Assembly (NCBI GenBank): GCA_035265935.1
Contig: DATFOC010000046.1
Span: 1-45,957 of the forward strand
Source: JACDAN01 sp035265935
GTDB taxonomy: Bacteria; Actinomycetota; Thermoleophilia; Gaiellales; Gaiellaceae
Length of the DNA stretch: 45,957 nucleotides
Direction of reading: 5' to 3'
In this document: positions 32,045 through 40,899 of the stretch, in pieces
Position numbering within the stretch: position 1 is the first letter of the stretch
Layout of the letters: each line of letters opens with the position of its first letter
Notes under the pieces: model-generated
Databases searched by the model: none
What the model was told of the DNA's origin: nothing
Seen by the model: only the letters and a program-made list of their open reading frames with translations
Translations under genes and position numbers: made by a program

Positions 32045-32439
32045 CTGACCGGAACCTTCTCCCGCAGGAAGTCGACGATCTCGCTGGTCGGCGCGCCCGG
32101 CGTGAACACCTCGGCGACTCCCTTACGCTTGAGCTCCTCCGTGTCCTCGCGTGGAATCGTCCCGCCGACAACGACCAACACGTCTTCGAGCCCGTTCTCG
32201 CGGAGCCCCTCGACGATCTTCGGGACAAGTGTCATGTGCGCGCCCGACAGGATCGAGATCCCCACCGCATCGGCGTCCTCCTGGATCGCGGTCTCCACGA
32301 TCTGCTCGGGCGTCTGGTGGAGGCCGGTATAGATCACTTCCATGCCGGCGTCGCGCAATGCTCGCGCGATGATCTTCGCCCCGCGGTCGTGACCGTCGAG
32401 GCCCGGCTTGGCGATCACGACCCTGATCTTCCCGGCCAT
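32041..32439 (-). CDS. icmB: Acyl-CoA mutase cobalamin-binding (small) subunit
   Basis: A 132 aa stand-alone B12-binding domain. The DxHxxG motif whose His replaces the lower axial ligand is DGHDRG (His17), followed by SILSGAHMTLVP and VVVGGTIPREDTEEL. The size equals that of IcmB-type small subunits. Its large partner is probably the gene at 34685. A TATACT box 10 nt before the ATG, with no Shine-Dalgarno, suggests a leaderless message. It overlaps the crotonase gene downstream. The icmB name rests on the large subunit's substrate signature. Confidence 0.85.
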   Translation of the reverse strand: MAGKIRVVIAKPGLDGHDRGAKIIARALRDAGMEVIYTGLHQTPEQIVETAIQEDADAVGISILSGAHMTLVPKIVEGLRENGLEDVLVVVGGTIPREDTEELKRKGVAEVFTPGAPTSEIVDFLREKVPVS

Positions 32440-32449
32440 CCCGGCCGTG

Positions 32450-32455
32450 AGTATA
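32450..32455 (-). promoter_or_regulatory. Putative -10 box of icmB (TATACT, 10 nt before ATG)
   Basis: TATACT on the minus strand, one of the most consensus-like -10 boxes in the window, ends 10 nt before the ATG at 32439. It is divergent from the box of the metallo-hydrolase gene 47 bp away. Confidence 0.5.
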
Positions 32456-32501
32456 AGAACCACGTTTCGATGGAAGACGAAGGGTCGAGCCGTCGTCCGG
32501 G

Positions 32502-32507
32502 TATAGG
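32502..32507 (+). promoter_or_regulatory. Putative -10 box of the metallo-beta-lactamase gene (TATAGG)
   Basis: TATAGG ends 7 nt before the ATG at 32515. The last base is not T, so this is weaker than its neighbours, but the position fits the leaderless pattern. Confidence 0.35.
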
Positions 32508-32514
32508 CGAGACT

Positions 32515-33246
32515 ATGGAAATGAGGCTCAGGGTGATCGGCTGCTCGCCGGCGTGGCCCAATCCCGGAGGCGCGCAGTCGGGTTACCTCGTCGAGGGGCC
32601 TCCCGGGCGCGTGCTGCTCGACTGCGGCGCCGGGGTGCTGGCGAAGCTCCGCGAGCTGGAGGACTGGCCGCGCATCGACGCGATCTGCCTCACCCACTTC
32701 CACCTCGACCACTGGGGCGACGTCGTCCCGTGGGTCTGGGCCCTGTGGTTCGGCCCTGCCGCCGAGCAGCCGCGGCCGGACCTGTGGGTGCCGCCGGGCG
32801 GCGAGAAGCTGCTGAGCGAGATCGGTCAGCGGCTCGGCACCCCGGACATGTTCCACCAGGCCTTCACGATCAATGAGTACTACGAGGGCGAGGACTTCGA
32901 GACCGCCGGGGTCACGGTCACGCCGCGCCGGGTCCTCCACTACGACCTCAGGGCCTACGGCTTCCGGGTCTCGTGCAACGGGAAGACGATGGCGTACTCG
33001 GGCGATAGTGGGCCGAGCGACGAGCTCGCGGAGCTCGCCCGCGACGCCGACCTCTTCCTCTGCGAAGCGACGCTGCTCGAGCCGAACCCCGAGGGCGGGG
33101 CGCGCGGGCACCTCGCCGCCGACGAGGCCAACGAAGCGTTTCAGGCCTCCGGGGCCAAGCGGCTCCTCCTCACCCACCGGCCGAAGGAACGCCCACTCGC
33201 GCCCGAGTTCGAGCAGGTCCACGATGGGTTCGAGACGGAGGTCTAG
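32515..33246 (+). CDS. Metallo-beta-lactamase fold hydrolase
   Basis: A 243 aa binuclear-metal hydrolase related to RNase Z-like and arylsulfatase-like MBL proteins. Metal ligands are in LTHFHLDHWGD (His61, His63, Asp65, His66). Further ligands are probably in SGDSGPS, HLAADEAN and the terminal LTHRPK. The substrate is unknown. An ATG two codons later is an alternative start. It ends in a CTAG shared with the convergent gene at 33243, so the stop codons overlap by 4 bp. Confidence 0.88.
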   Translation: MEMRLRVIGCSPAWPNPGGAQSGYLVEGPPGRVLLDCGAGVLAKLRELEDWPRIDAICLTHFHLDHWGDVVPWVWALWFGPAAEQPRPDLWVPPGGEKLLSEIGQRLGTPDMFHQAFTINEYYEGEDFETAGVTVTPRRVLHYDLRAYGFRVSCNGKTMAYSGDSGPSDELAELARDADLFLCEATLLEPNPEGGARGHLAADEANEAFQASGAKRLLLTHRPKERPLAPEFEQVHDGFETEV

Positions 33247-34007
33247 GTCGAGCGCTGACGCGAGCCGTACAGGGCCTCGGCCCGACGGCCGCGCCGCCAG
33301 CCGCGTACGTAGTACCCGCTGATGATCAGCGGCACCAAGAGCAGCAGACCCAGCGGGGCGAGCAGCCACTTCGCGTCGAGCCGCGCCTGACCCGGCGGCA
33401 CGCTGTCACCCAGATTCGGCACGCCGCCCGCCCCGCTCGGCTGAGCGGCCGGGGCAGCGGCCGCGGCGTTCGCCCCGGTCATCCCGACGGGAGCCCACGA
33501 GGAGACGAGCCACTTGTTCTTGCCTCGGCCGGTCGGCGTCAGCTCCATCGCGAACATCGACGGCCGGAGTTTCGAGGCGGCAGTCGGGAAGAGCATGACC
33601 TGGAGCCCGAGCGCGTCGCTGTAGGAGTACTCGATCTTCCACCGAGCCTCCTCGACAGGGAATGGCACCACGGGGATGTCCTGCATGCTCCACTCCGCTC
33701 TAGAGAGCCCGCCCTTCAGCACCGGCGCGGTCAAGTCGTAGGAGCGCTCGACCTTGCGGCGCGCGACCGCGTAGGTGACGAAGTTGGCCGCCGTGGCGAG
33801 TGCCTTCGCCCGGTCGACACGCGTGAGCTCGACGCGCTCGGGCTCGTGGTAGACGTACGCCTGCTCCTCCGAGAACTCCTGCGGCGGATCGCTCGCCGTG
33901 CTGGGCCACATGACGGCGGCGGCAACCACGAGCGCCACGATCGCCACGGAGCCTCCGATCCAGGCCAGACGCCTGCGCATCCGAGCCGAGAAGAGAATGC
34001 TCTTCAC
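33243..34007 (-). CDS. Membrane-anchored protein, paralog of the adjacent gene
   Basis: 254 aa, unknown family. There is an N-terminal membrane helix (WIGGSVAIVALVVAAAVMW), an outside domain of about 150 aa and a second helix near the end (LLAPLGLLLLVPLIISGYYV). The outside domain shares SDPPQEFSEE, AANFVTYAVARRK, IPVVPFP and KWLVSSWAPVG with the gene at 34036, so the two arose by duplication. This copy has an Ala/Pro-rich linker and the extra C-terminal helix. The start is GTG, with TATGCT 6 nt upstream. No function can be proposed. Confidence 0.75.
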   Translation of the reverse strand: MKSILFSARMRRRLAWIGGSVAIVALVVAAAVMWPSTASDPPQEFSEEQAYVYHEPERVELTRVDRAKALATAANFVTYAVARRKVERSYDLTAPVLKGGLSRAEWSMQDIPVVPFPVEEARWKIEYSYSDALGLQVMLFPTAASKLRPSMFAMELTPTGRGKNKWLVSSWAPVGMTGANAAAAAPAAQPSGAGGVPNLGDSVPPGQARLDAKWLLAPLGLLLLVPLIISGYYVRGWRRGRRAEALYGSRQRST

Positions 34008-34013
34008 GCTCGG

Positions 34014-34019
34014 AGCATA
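34014..34019 (-). promoter_or_regulatory. Putative -10 box (TATGCT, 6 nt before GTG at 34007)
   Basis: The same TATGCT hexamer as before atpZ and oppC, in the 28 bp between the two paralogous genes. It would let the second paralog be transcribed independently, with essentially no leader. Confidence 0.45.
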
Positions 34020-34035
34020 GGTCGAGGTCGGGTTG

Positions 34036-34593
34036 CTACCCCTGTTGCGGCGCGCTCGGAATGGGCGGCGGAGCGTACGGCGCCCAGTAGTCGACGAGCC
34101 ACTTCGCGTTCGCGCCCGAGCCGAACTTCTTCAGCCCGATGAAGAAGACCTGCGGCTTCTCCTTCGAGCCTTTCTTCGGCTGCATGACGACCTGGAGCGA
34201 GACGTCGTTCGGATACGACCAGTCGACCTTCACCGGCGACTCGTTCACGGCCGCCTCCGGATACGGGACGACCGGGATCTCGCCGGTCATCCACTGCTTG
34301 AGGGTCAGGTCCTGCTTGATGCTCGGGCCTGCGATCGCCCAGGCCTCACGGAGATTCTTCCTGACCACTGCGGTCTTGATGAACTGCACGGCGATCTGCC
34401 GAGCTTCCGGCGGCAGCGGCACCGTCTTGTCCGCAGCTACGTTCGTTGCCGGCTCGTTGCTGAAGGTCTCCGGCGGATCGTCAGTCCGGATCTGCGTCTG
34501 CCAGAACGCGAGCACGCCGAGCAGCAGCACGCCGCCCGCCAGCCAGGGGAGGGCACGGTTGAACGATCTCGAGCTGAACAGGCCGCCTTCCAC
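34036..34593 (-). CDS. Membrane-anchored protein, paralog of the gene at 33243
   Basis: 185 aa with one N-terminal helix (ALPWLAGGVLLLGVLAFW) and an outside domain containing DDPPETFSNE, AVQFIKTAVVRKN, MTGEIPVVPYPE, SLQVVMQPKKGS and KWLVDYWAPYA. It shares a domain with the next gene but lacks that gene's C-terminal helix. The fold may be NTF2-like, but this is a guess from length and motif spacing. The start is GTG with TAACCT 10 nt upstream. The high lysine content near 140 is unlike the surrounding proteins. Confidence 0.75.
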   Translation of the reverse strand: MEGGLFSSRSFNRALPWLAGGVLLLGVLAFWQTQIRTDDPPETFSNEPATNVAADKTVPLPPEARQIAVQFIKTAVVRKNLREAWAIAGPSIKQDLTLKQWMTGEIPVVPYPEAAVNESPVKVDWSYPNDVSLQVVMQPKKGSKEKPQVFFIGLKKFGSGANAKWLVDYWAPYAPPPIPSAPQQG

Positions 34594-34603
34594 GTCTCGT
34601 CAC

Positions 34604-34609
34604 AGGTTA
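34604..34609 (-). promoter_or_regulatory. Putative -10 box (TAACCT, 10 nt before GTG at 34593)
   Basis: TAACCT on the minus strand fits TANNNT. There is no Shine-Dalgarno between it and the GTG. Confidence 0.4.
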
Positions 34610-34684
34610 GACGCGTTTTTCGGCGGCTGAGTTAGGGCCGCATTGCGGCGCCGTTAAGACCTTGTCAGCGCCCGATTCGACGGC

Positions 34685-36352
<1,668 letters not shown>

Positions 36353-36517
36353 CGTCGAAGTGTGCCTTATGGATCGCGCCGAATTGCCCAAAGGGGGGAT
36401 GGACTGCGATGGAAGCTTCTTCGCCTGCCCTCATGTCGAGAACCGAGCGGCCGCCGCGCCTCGTCCTGAGGATCGCCAGCAGGGCCTCGTGCTGTCAGTG
36501 TCGTCAAGTGCGGCGGA

Positions 36518-36534
36518 GCCGGGCTTCGCCCGGC
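36518..36534 (-). terminator. GC hairpin after the adenosyltransferase gene, weak terminator
   Basis: A perfect 7 bp stem with a 3 nt loop lies 23 nt after the pduO stop. No T-run follows, so termination would be inefficient or Rho-dependent. The rest of the 36353-36556 gap shows nothing I can assign. Confidence 0.3.
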
Positions 36535-36556
36535 GGGAGCCGTGCCGGCCGGGGCG

Positions 36557-37132
36557 CTACGAGCGCGACCTCCCAGGCTTCCAGAGCGTTTCGGTACCGG
36601 GATTCGCGGTGCGAGCCAGGATGAAGAGCAGGTCCGAAAGCCGGTTCAGATAGGCGATCACGAGCGGGTTGATGTCAACGCGCTCGGCCGCGTCGAGAAC
36701 GTCGCGCTCCGCCCGCCGGCAGGTCGCGCGCGCGACGTGGAGCCTCGCGGCGAGCTCGCTCCCGCCGGGCAGGACGAAGCTCTTGAGCTCCGGCAGGTCG
36801 GCGTTGAACCGGTCGCAGTCCGCCTCGAGCGCGTCGATCTGCGCCTGGGTGATGCGCAGCCGGTCGGCGATCCCGAACGGGACGCTGACGTCGGCACCGA
36901 CGTCGAAGAGCTCGTTCTGGACGCGCTCGAGGACGCCGCGCATCTCCTCCTGCGGCTCGGCGGCAAGCGCGAGCCCGAGGAGCGAGTTGACCTCGTCGAC
37001 TGTTCCGAATGCAGCGATCCGGCAGTCGAGCTTCCGGACCCGGCTCCCGTCGCCTAGGCTCGTTTCGCCGGCGTCACCGGCCCGGGTGTAGATGCGGGTC
37101 AGGCGAACCGGTTCGTCCTTCGCACGCGGCAC
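36557..37132 (-). CDS. pduO: ATP:cob(I)alamin adenosyltransferase, PduO/MMAB type
   Basis: Makes adenosylcobalamin from cob(I)alamin and ATP (191 aa, trimeric helical-bundle family). Signature blocks are IYTRAGDAGETSLGDGSRV (ATP loop), AAFGTVDEVNSLLGLA, FVLPGGSELAARLHVARATCRRAER in two parts, and LNRLSDLLFILAR. The start is GTG, 9 nt after the upstream gene. Its place before the mutase large subunit fits a role in loading that enzyme, as in methylmalonyl- and isobutyryl-CoA mutase systems. Confidence 0.94.
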   Translation of the reverse strand: MPRAKDEPVRLTRIYTRAGDAGETSLGDGSRVRKLDCRIAAFGTVDEVNSLLGLALAAEPQEEMRGVLERVQNELFDVGADVSVPFGIADRLRITQAQIDALEADCDRFNADLPELKSFVLPGGSELAARLHVARATCRRAERDVLDAAERVDINPLVIAYLNRLSDLLFILARTANPGTETLWKPGRSRS

Positions 37133-37141
37133 GCGGACAGC

Positions 37142-37666
37142 TTAGGCGCCGAGCCGGAACGTCTCGCGCACGCGCCACCGGTCCGGCTCGAACTCCTCCA
37201 TGAGCGTGACCTCATCGATCGGGATCCGGGCGGGAAGCAGCCCTTCGAGCCGTTGCTCGGCCCGCTTGCGGGTGGCTCCCGGGTCGTCCCCGCCCGTCTC
37301 CGTCAGCGACGCGTGCGGAGGTGGGTCGATGCCCTCTTTGCGGTACGGGGGGAACTGCGGGAAGAGGCGCCAGAGGGCGCGCATCATCCTGCGCAAGGGC
37401 TCCTCGGGAGACGGAGCCGCGTAGACGGCGCCGTCTTCGTCCCACTGCTCCAGTCTGTCCAGGACGAGCACGAACGGCTCGTAGGAGGCGAAGAACGACC
37501 GCAGCGTCTCGCGATGGCTGTCCACCTCGTCTACCGGCGCGAACGGGTAGAGCAGCGTCAGCGAGAGCGGGATGTTCTCCGGCAAGCGCTCGGGGTAGAG
37601 CTCGTCGTGCGCCGCCGCCAGCTCGGGACTCCGGTCGGCTAGGACGAGTGTGAGGTTGGTGTCCAG
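37142..37666 (-). CDS. 2H phosphoesterase-like protein (2'-5' RNA ligase family), CTG start
   Basis: About 174 aa. The second catalytic motif is present (PPHASLTE, His-x-Ser). The first, normally His-x-Thr before LLYPF, reads PLSLTLLYPF, so its His is Ser, which should weaken or abolish two-histidine catalysis. The start is inferred as the CTG directly after the acyl-CoA dehydrogenase TAG, because the expected first strand (TLVLADRSPELAAAHDELY) precedes the first TTG. It lies inside the hbd-acyl-CoA dehydrogenase-pduO run, although its role there is unclear. Confidence 0.7.
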   Translation of the reverse strand: MDTNLTLVLADRSPELAAAHDELYPERLPENIPLSLTLLYPFAPVDEVDSHRETLRSFFASYEPFVLVLDRLEQWDEDGAVYAAPSPEEPLRRMMRALWRLFPQFPPYRKEGIDPPPHASLTETGGDDPGATRKRAEQRLEGLLPARIPIDEVTLMEEFEPDRWRVRETFRLGA

Positions 37667-38830
37667 CTAGCCCGCCGCCAGTTCGCGCTTCTTCAGCTCG
37701 AGCACCGACCTGGCGATGACGAGTCGCTGGATCTCGCTCGTTCCCTCGTAAATCTCCGTGATCTTCGCGTCTCGGTAGAAGCGCTCGACCGGGAACTCCT
37801 TCGTGTAGCCGTAGCCGCCGAGGATCTGGATCGCCTCGGCCGTCTGTCGCCTGGCCATCTCCGACGCGAAGAGCTTCGCCTTCGCCCCTTCCTCCGTGTG
37901 GGGCCGTCCCTGCTCCTTCAGCCACGCCGCCCGGTACACGAGCAGTCGCGCAGCGTCGATCTCCGTGGACATGTCTGCGAGCTTCCACTGAATCGCCTGG
38001 TGCTCTCCGATCGCCTTCCCGAAGGTGCGGCGCTCCTTCGCGTACGCGCGCGCGACGTCGTACGCCGCCTGCGCGATCCCGAGCGCTTGGGCCGCGATTC
38101 CGATCCGGCCGCCGTCGAGCGTCGCCATCGCGACGGTGAAGCCCTTACCCTCGTCGTGAAGGAGCCGGTCGCGCCCAACCTCCGCGCCCTCGACGACGAT
38201 GTCGTTCGTCACCGACGAGTTGAGTCCCAGCTTCTCCTCCTCACGCGTGACGCGGACGTGGTCGGCGTCGAGGACGAAGGCGGAGACCCCCTTTGCGCCC
38301 GGCGTGTCGGCGTCCGTGCGGGCGAAGAGCAGAAAGGTCGACGCGTGCTCGCCGTTCGTGATCCACTGCTTCGCGCCGCTGATCGTCCAGCCGTCGCTGT
38401 TCTGCTCCGCCTTCGTACGAAGCGAGCCTGCGTCGGAGCCCGCCTCCGGCTCCGTCAGCGCGAAGGCACCGATGCCCTCGCCGCGGGCGAGCGGCGGGAC
38501 GAACCGCGAGCGCTGCTCGTCGGTGCCGAAGGCGAGGATCGGAAGCGTGCACGCACTCGTGTGCACAGCAACCGTGACCCCGACGCCGGCATCGGCACGC
38601 GAGAGCTCCTCCAGCACCAGGGCATAGGAGAGGAAGTCCGCGCCCGAGCCGCCGTACTCCTCCGGGACGCAGACGCCCATCAGCCCCAGCTCGGCCAGCT
38701 TCCCGTAGAGGTCGCGCGGGAAGTGGTGTTCGCGATCCCAGTCCGCGGCGTGCGGTGCAATCTCCGCGTCCGCGAACTCGCGTGTGAGCGCCTGGATCTG
38801 ACTCTGGTCGTCGGTGAGCTCGAACTGCAC
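37667..38830 (-). CDS. Acyl-CoA dehydrogenase, short-chain type
   Basis: FAD enzyme (387 aa) that oxidises acyl-CoA to enoyl-CoA and passes electrons to ETF. Motifs include GVCVPEEYGGSGADFLSYAL, FALTEPEAGSDAGSL, QWITNGEHAS, the FAD-binding QILGGYGYTKEFPVERFYRD (split) and ITEIYEGTSEIQR with the catalytic Glu. Family resemblance is to butyryl- and short/branched-chain dehydrogenases. The exact substrate cannot be read, but the neighbouring 3-hydroxybutyryl-CoA dehydrogenase favours butyryl-CoA. GTG start, overlapping the upstream stop in TAGTG. Confidence 0.95.
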   Translation of the reverse strand: MQFELTDDQSQIQALTREFADAEIAPHAADWDREHHFPRDLYGKLAELGLMGVCVPEEYGGSGADFLSYALVLEELSRADAGVGVTVAVHTSACTLPILAFGTDEQRSRFVPPLARGEGIGAFALTEPEAGSDAGSLRTKAEQNSDGWTISGAKQWITNGEHASTFLLFARTDADTPGAKGVSAFVLDADHVRVTREEEKLGLNSSVTNDIVVEGAEVGRDRLLHDEGKGFTVAMATLDGGRIGIAAQALGIAQAAYDVARAYAKERRTFGKAIGEHQAIQWKLADMSTEIDAARLLVYRAAWLKEQGRPHTEEGAKAKLFASEMARRQTAEAIQILGGYGYTKEFPVERFYRDAKITEIYEGTSEIQRLVIARSVLELKKRELAAG

Positions 38831-39663
38831 TACGAGTAACTGTAGAAGCCCTCGCCGGACTTCCGGCCGAGTCGCCCGGCCGCCACGTGCTCGCGGAGCA
38901 GCGGACAGGGGGCGTACTTGCCATCGCCGAGCCCCTCGTGCAGCACCTCCATGATCGCGACGCAGGTGTCGAGCCCGATCAGGTCAGCGAGGGCGAGCGG
39001 CCCCATCGGGTGCGCGAAGCCGAGCTTGGCGATGGTGTCGATCGCCTCGGGCTCGGCGACTCCGGTGTGGAGCGCCCACACGGCCTCGTTGATGAACGGC
39101 ATCAGTATCCGGTTGGAGACGAACCCGGGGAAGTCGTTGGCCTGAGCCGGAACCTTCCCGAGCTCCTCGGCGAAGGTGACGACCGAGCGGGCCGTCTCGT
39201 CCGAGGTCTCGTCGCCGCGGATCACCTCGACGAGCTTCAGGACCGGCACGGGATTGAAGAAGTGCATCCCGATGACCTTGTCCGGCCGGCCCGTGACGGC
39301 CGCGAGCGAGCCGATCGGTATCGAGGAGGTATTGGAGGCGAGGACCGCCTCCCCCGGCAGCGCCGTGTCCGCACGTCGGAAGATGTCCTCCTTCACGGAG
39401 AGGTCCTCGACGACGGCCTCGACCATCAGGTCCGCCGCGACGAGGTCGTCCACCGGCTCGATCCGTCCGACAACCTCGTCTGGATCGGGTCCCCCCTTCT
39501 CCGCGATCTTGGCGGCGCTGCGTCGGATCGTCTCGAGCGCCCGATCGGTCGCCCGCGGCGCGGCGTCATGCAACGAGACCCCGCACCCCGCTGCCGCAGC
39601 GACCTGCGCGATGCCGCCGCCCATCTGGCCGGCGCCGACGACGAGGACGTGCTCGAACTCCAC
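38830..39663 (-). CDS. hbd: 3-hydroxybutyryl-CoA dehydrogenase
   Basis: NAD(P)-dependent enzyme (277 aa) that oxidises 3-hydroxybutyryl-CoA to acetoacetyl-CoA. The nucleotide loop VVGAGQMGGGIAQ starts at residue 9. The catalytic His is in IGMHFFNPVPVLKLVE, with NDFPGFVSNRILMPFINEA and FAHPMGPLALADLIGLD following. The GTG at 39663 is preferred to an upstream TTG because it leaves the normal short N-terminus. TAGCCT stands 8 nt before it and overlaps the -10 box of the divergent hydrolase gene. Confidence 0.94.
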   Translation of the reverse strand: MEFEHVLVVGAGQMGGGIAQVAAAAGCGVSLHDAAPRATDRALETIRRSAAKIAEKGGPDPDEVVGRIEPVDDLVAADLMVEAVVEDLSVKEDIFRRADTALPGEAVLASNTSSIPIGSLAAVTGRPDKVIGMHFFNPVPVLKLVEVIRGDETSDETARSVVTFAEELGKVPAQANDFPGFVSNRILMPFINEAVWALHTGVAEPEAIDTIAKLGFAHPMGPLALADLIGLDTCVAIMEVLHEGLGDGKYAPCPLLREHVAAGRLGRKSGEGFYSYS

Positions 39664-39671
39664 GCCGCGGC

Positions 39672-39681
39672 AGGCTAACGT
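39672..39681. promoter_or_regulatory. Back-to-back -10 boxes of hbd and the alpha/beta hydrolase gene
   Basis: TAGCCT (minus strand, 39677-39672) and TAACGT (plus strand, 39676-39681) share the central TA. Each lies exactly 8 nt before its GTG start, with 26 bp between the two start codons. The same polymerase-binding bases serve both directions, so only one promoter can be occupied at a time. Confidence 0.5.
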
Positions 39682-39689
39682 CAACCGCA

Positions 39690-40430
39690 GTGACCGACCT
39701 CTGGTACGACGAGACCGGCGAGGGGCCCCCGCTCGTCCTCCTGCACGAGGGCGTCGTCGATTCGCGGATCTGGGAGCGGGCCCTGCCGCTCCTTGCGGAG
39801 CGCCACCGCGTGATCCGGTACGACCAGCGCGGCTTCGGGCGCTCGCCCAGGCCTGACGGGGCGTACTCGCTCGTCGACGACCTCGTCGCGGTTCTCGACG
39901 CGGCCGGCGTGGACAAGGCTGCGCTGGCGGGCGCCTCGCGGGGCGGAAACATCGCGCTCGCCACGGTGGTCGAGCGGCCCGAACGCGTCTCCGCGCTGAT
40001 CCTGCTCGGCTCAGGCCTGCCGGGCGCTCAGCTCGACGTCGGGTGGACGCCCGAGCAGATCGCGCGCTGGGAGCGGGCCGAGGCCGACGACGACTGGCCC
40101 GCCATGGCCGAGCTCGACATGGAGGTGTGGGCGCCGACGGGCGCCGACCCGGAGCTACGGGCGATGTTCATCGAGAACGCTGTCTGGTCGAACAGCGAGG
40201 ACCCGGCCACCGACGAGCCTGTCGCCGAGCGGGTGAGCGGCATAACCGCCCCCACCCTGGTGATCACGGGGGGTCGGGACGTCCGCGGGATCAACGAGAT
40301 CGGGCACCGGCTCGCCAGGGAGATTCCCGATGCTCGGTCGGCCGTAATCGAGGAGGCCGATCACATGATTCCCTGGCGGGCGCCTGAAGAGCTCTCTCAT
40401 CTGATTCTCGACTTTCTCTCTGGTCGCTAG
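39690..40430 (+). CDS. Alpha/beta hydrolase
   Basis: A 246 aa hydrolase of the 3-oxoadipate enol-lactonase/peroxidase-like group. Nucleophile Ser83 is in AGASRGGN, the acid is probably in TGGRDVRG, and the His is in EEADHMIPW. The oxyanion turn reads LLHEGVVDSRIW, with Glu in place of the usual Gly after His. The substrate is unknown. The GTG start is preceded by TAACGT at 8 nt. The gene ends in a CTAG that also contains the stop of the convergent gene. Confidence 0.88.
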   Translation: MTDLWYDETGEGPPLVLLHEGVVDSRIWERALPLLAERHRVIRYDQRGFGRSPRPDGAYSLVDDLVAVLDAAGVDKAALAGASRGGNIALATVVERPERVSALILLGSGLPGAQLDVGWTPEQIARWERAEADDDWPAMAELDMEVWAPTGADPELRAMFIENAVWSNSEDPATDEPVAERVSGITAPTLVITGGRDVRGINEIGHRLAREIPDARSAVIEEADHMIPWRAPEELSHLILDFLSGR

Positions 40431-40819
40431 TACTTCGGTTCGTGAGTCGGGTCGTGGCCGAACGGGTCGCCTCCGTGCGGCAGGCCGTTCCGGCCGATGG
40501 GGATCAGGACGGCACCGGCAATCGCGAGCACGAAGACCGTGAGGCCGCCCACGCTCCCCCTCTTGTTCGCGCGCGCCGCGGGCTTCGTCCGGCGAAGCGT
40601 CTCGGGGACGCGGCACTCGTCGGGCATGAGCGAGGAAAGCGTGCGCGGCGGCGTCGCCGAGATCACGCCGTCACCGCAGGGGTAAGCGGCCGCCTGCTGC
40701 GGCTGCGCAAGAGCGACTGCGAGCGCCGCAAAGCATGCAGCGGCTACCGCCTTCGCCTGTCGACTCCCCTCCCAAGCCCCCCGGCGTGGCCGCACGCCCA
40801 GGGAACTCTTCCTCATCAT
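40427..40819 (-). CDS. Small exported or membrane protein, unknown function
   Basis: 130 aa. There is a signal peptide (AVAAACFAALAVALAQPQQAAA, shown as two parts ending in AAAYP) and a likely mature start at YPCGDGV. A C-terminal helix (VGGLTVFVLAIAGAVLIPIG) and a His/Asp/Pro-rich tail (HGGDPFGHDPTHEPKY) follow. Two cysteines in the mature part could pair. No family is recognised. Two tandem ATG codons are possible starts. A small inverted repeat lies just upstream. Confidence 0.6.
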   Translation of the reverse strand: MMRKSSLGVRPRRGAWEGSRQAKAVAAACFAALAVALAQPQQAAAYPCGDGVISATPPRTLSSLMPDECRVPETLRRTKPAARANKRGSVGGLTVFVLAIAGAVLIPIGRNGLPHGGDPFGHDPTHEPKY

Positions 40820-40826
40820 TTGCTCA

Positions 40827-40841
40827 GACGCAGTATGCGTC
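40827..40841 (-). promoter_or_regulatory. Operator-like inverted repeat upstream of the small exported protein
   Basis: A perfect 6 bp inverted repeat with a 3 bp spacer (40827-40832 with 40836-40841), 7 bp before the ATG, overlaps a CATACT that could be the -10 box. It may be a repressor site or a leader hairpin. Evidence is positional only. Confidence 0.3.
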
Positions 40842-40899
40842 GGCCGGTTGGGGTCTGGCCGAAAGATCCCCCTTCCGGGTCAATGAGTTGTAAGTGAGG

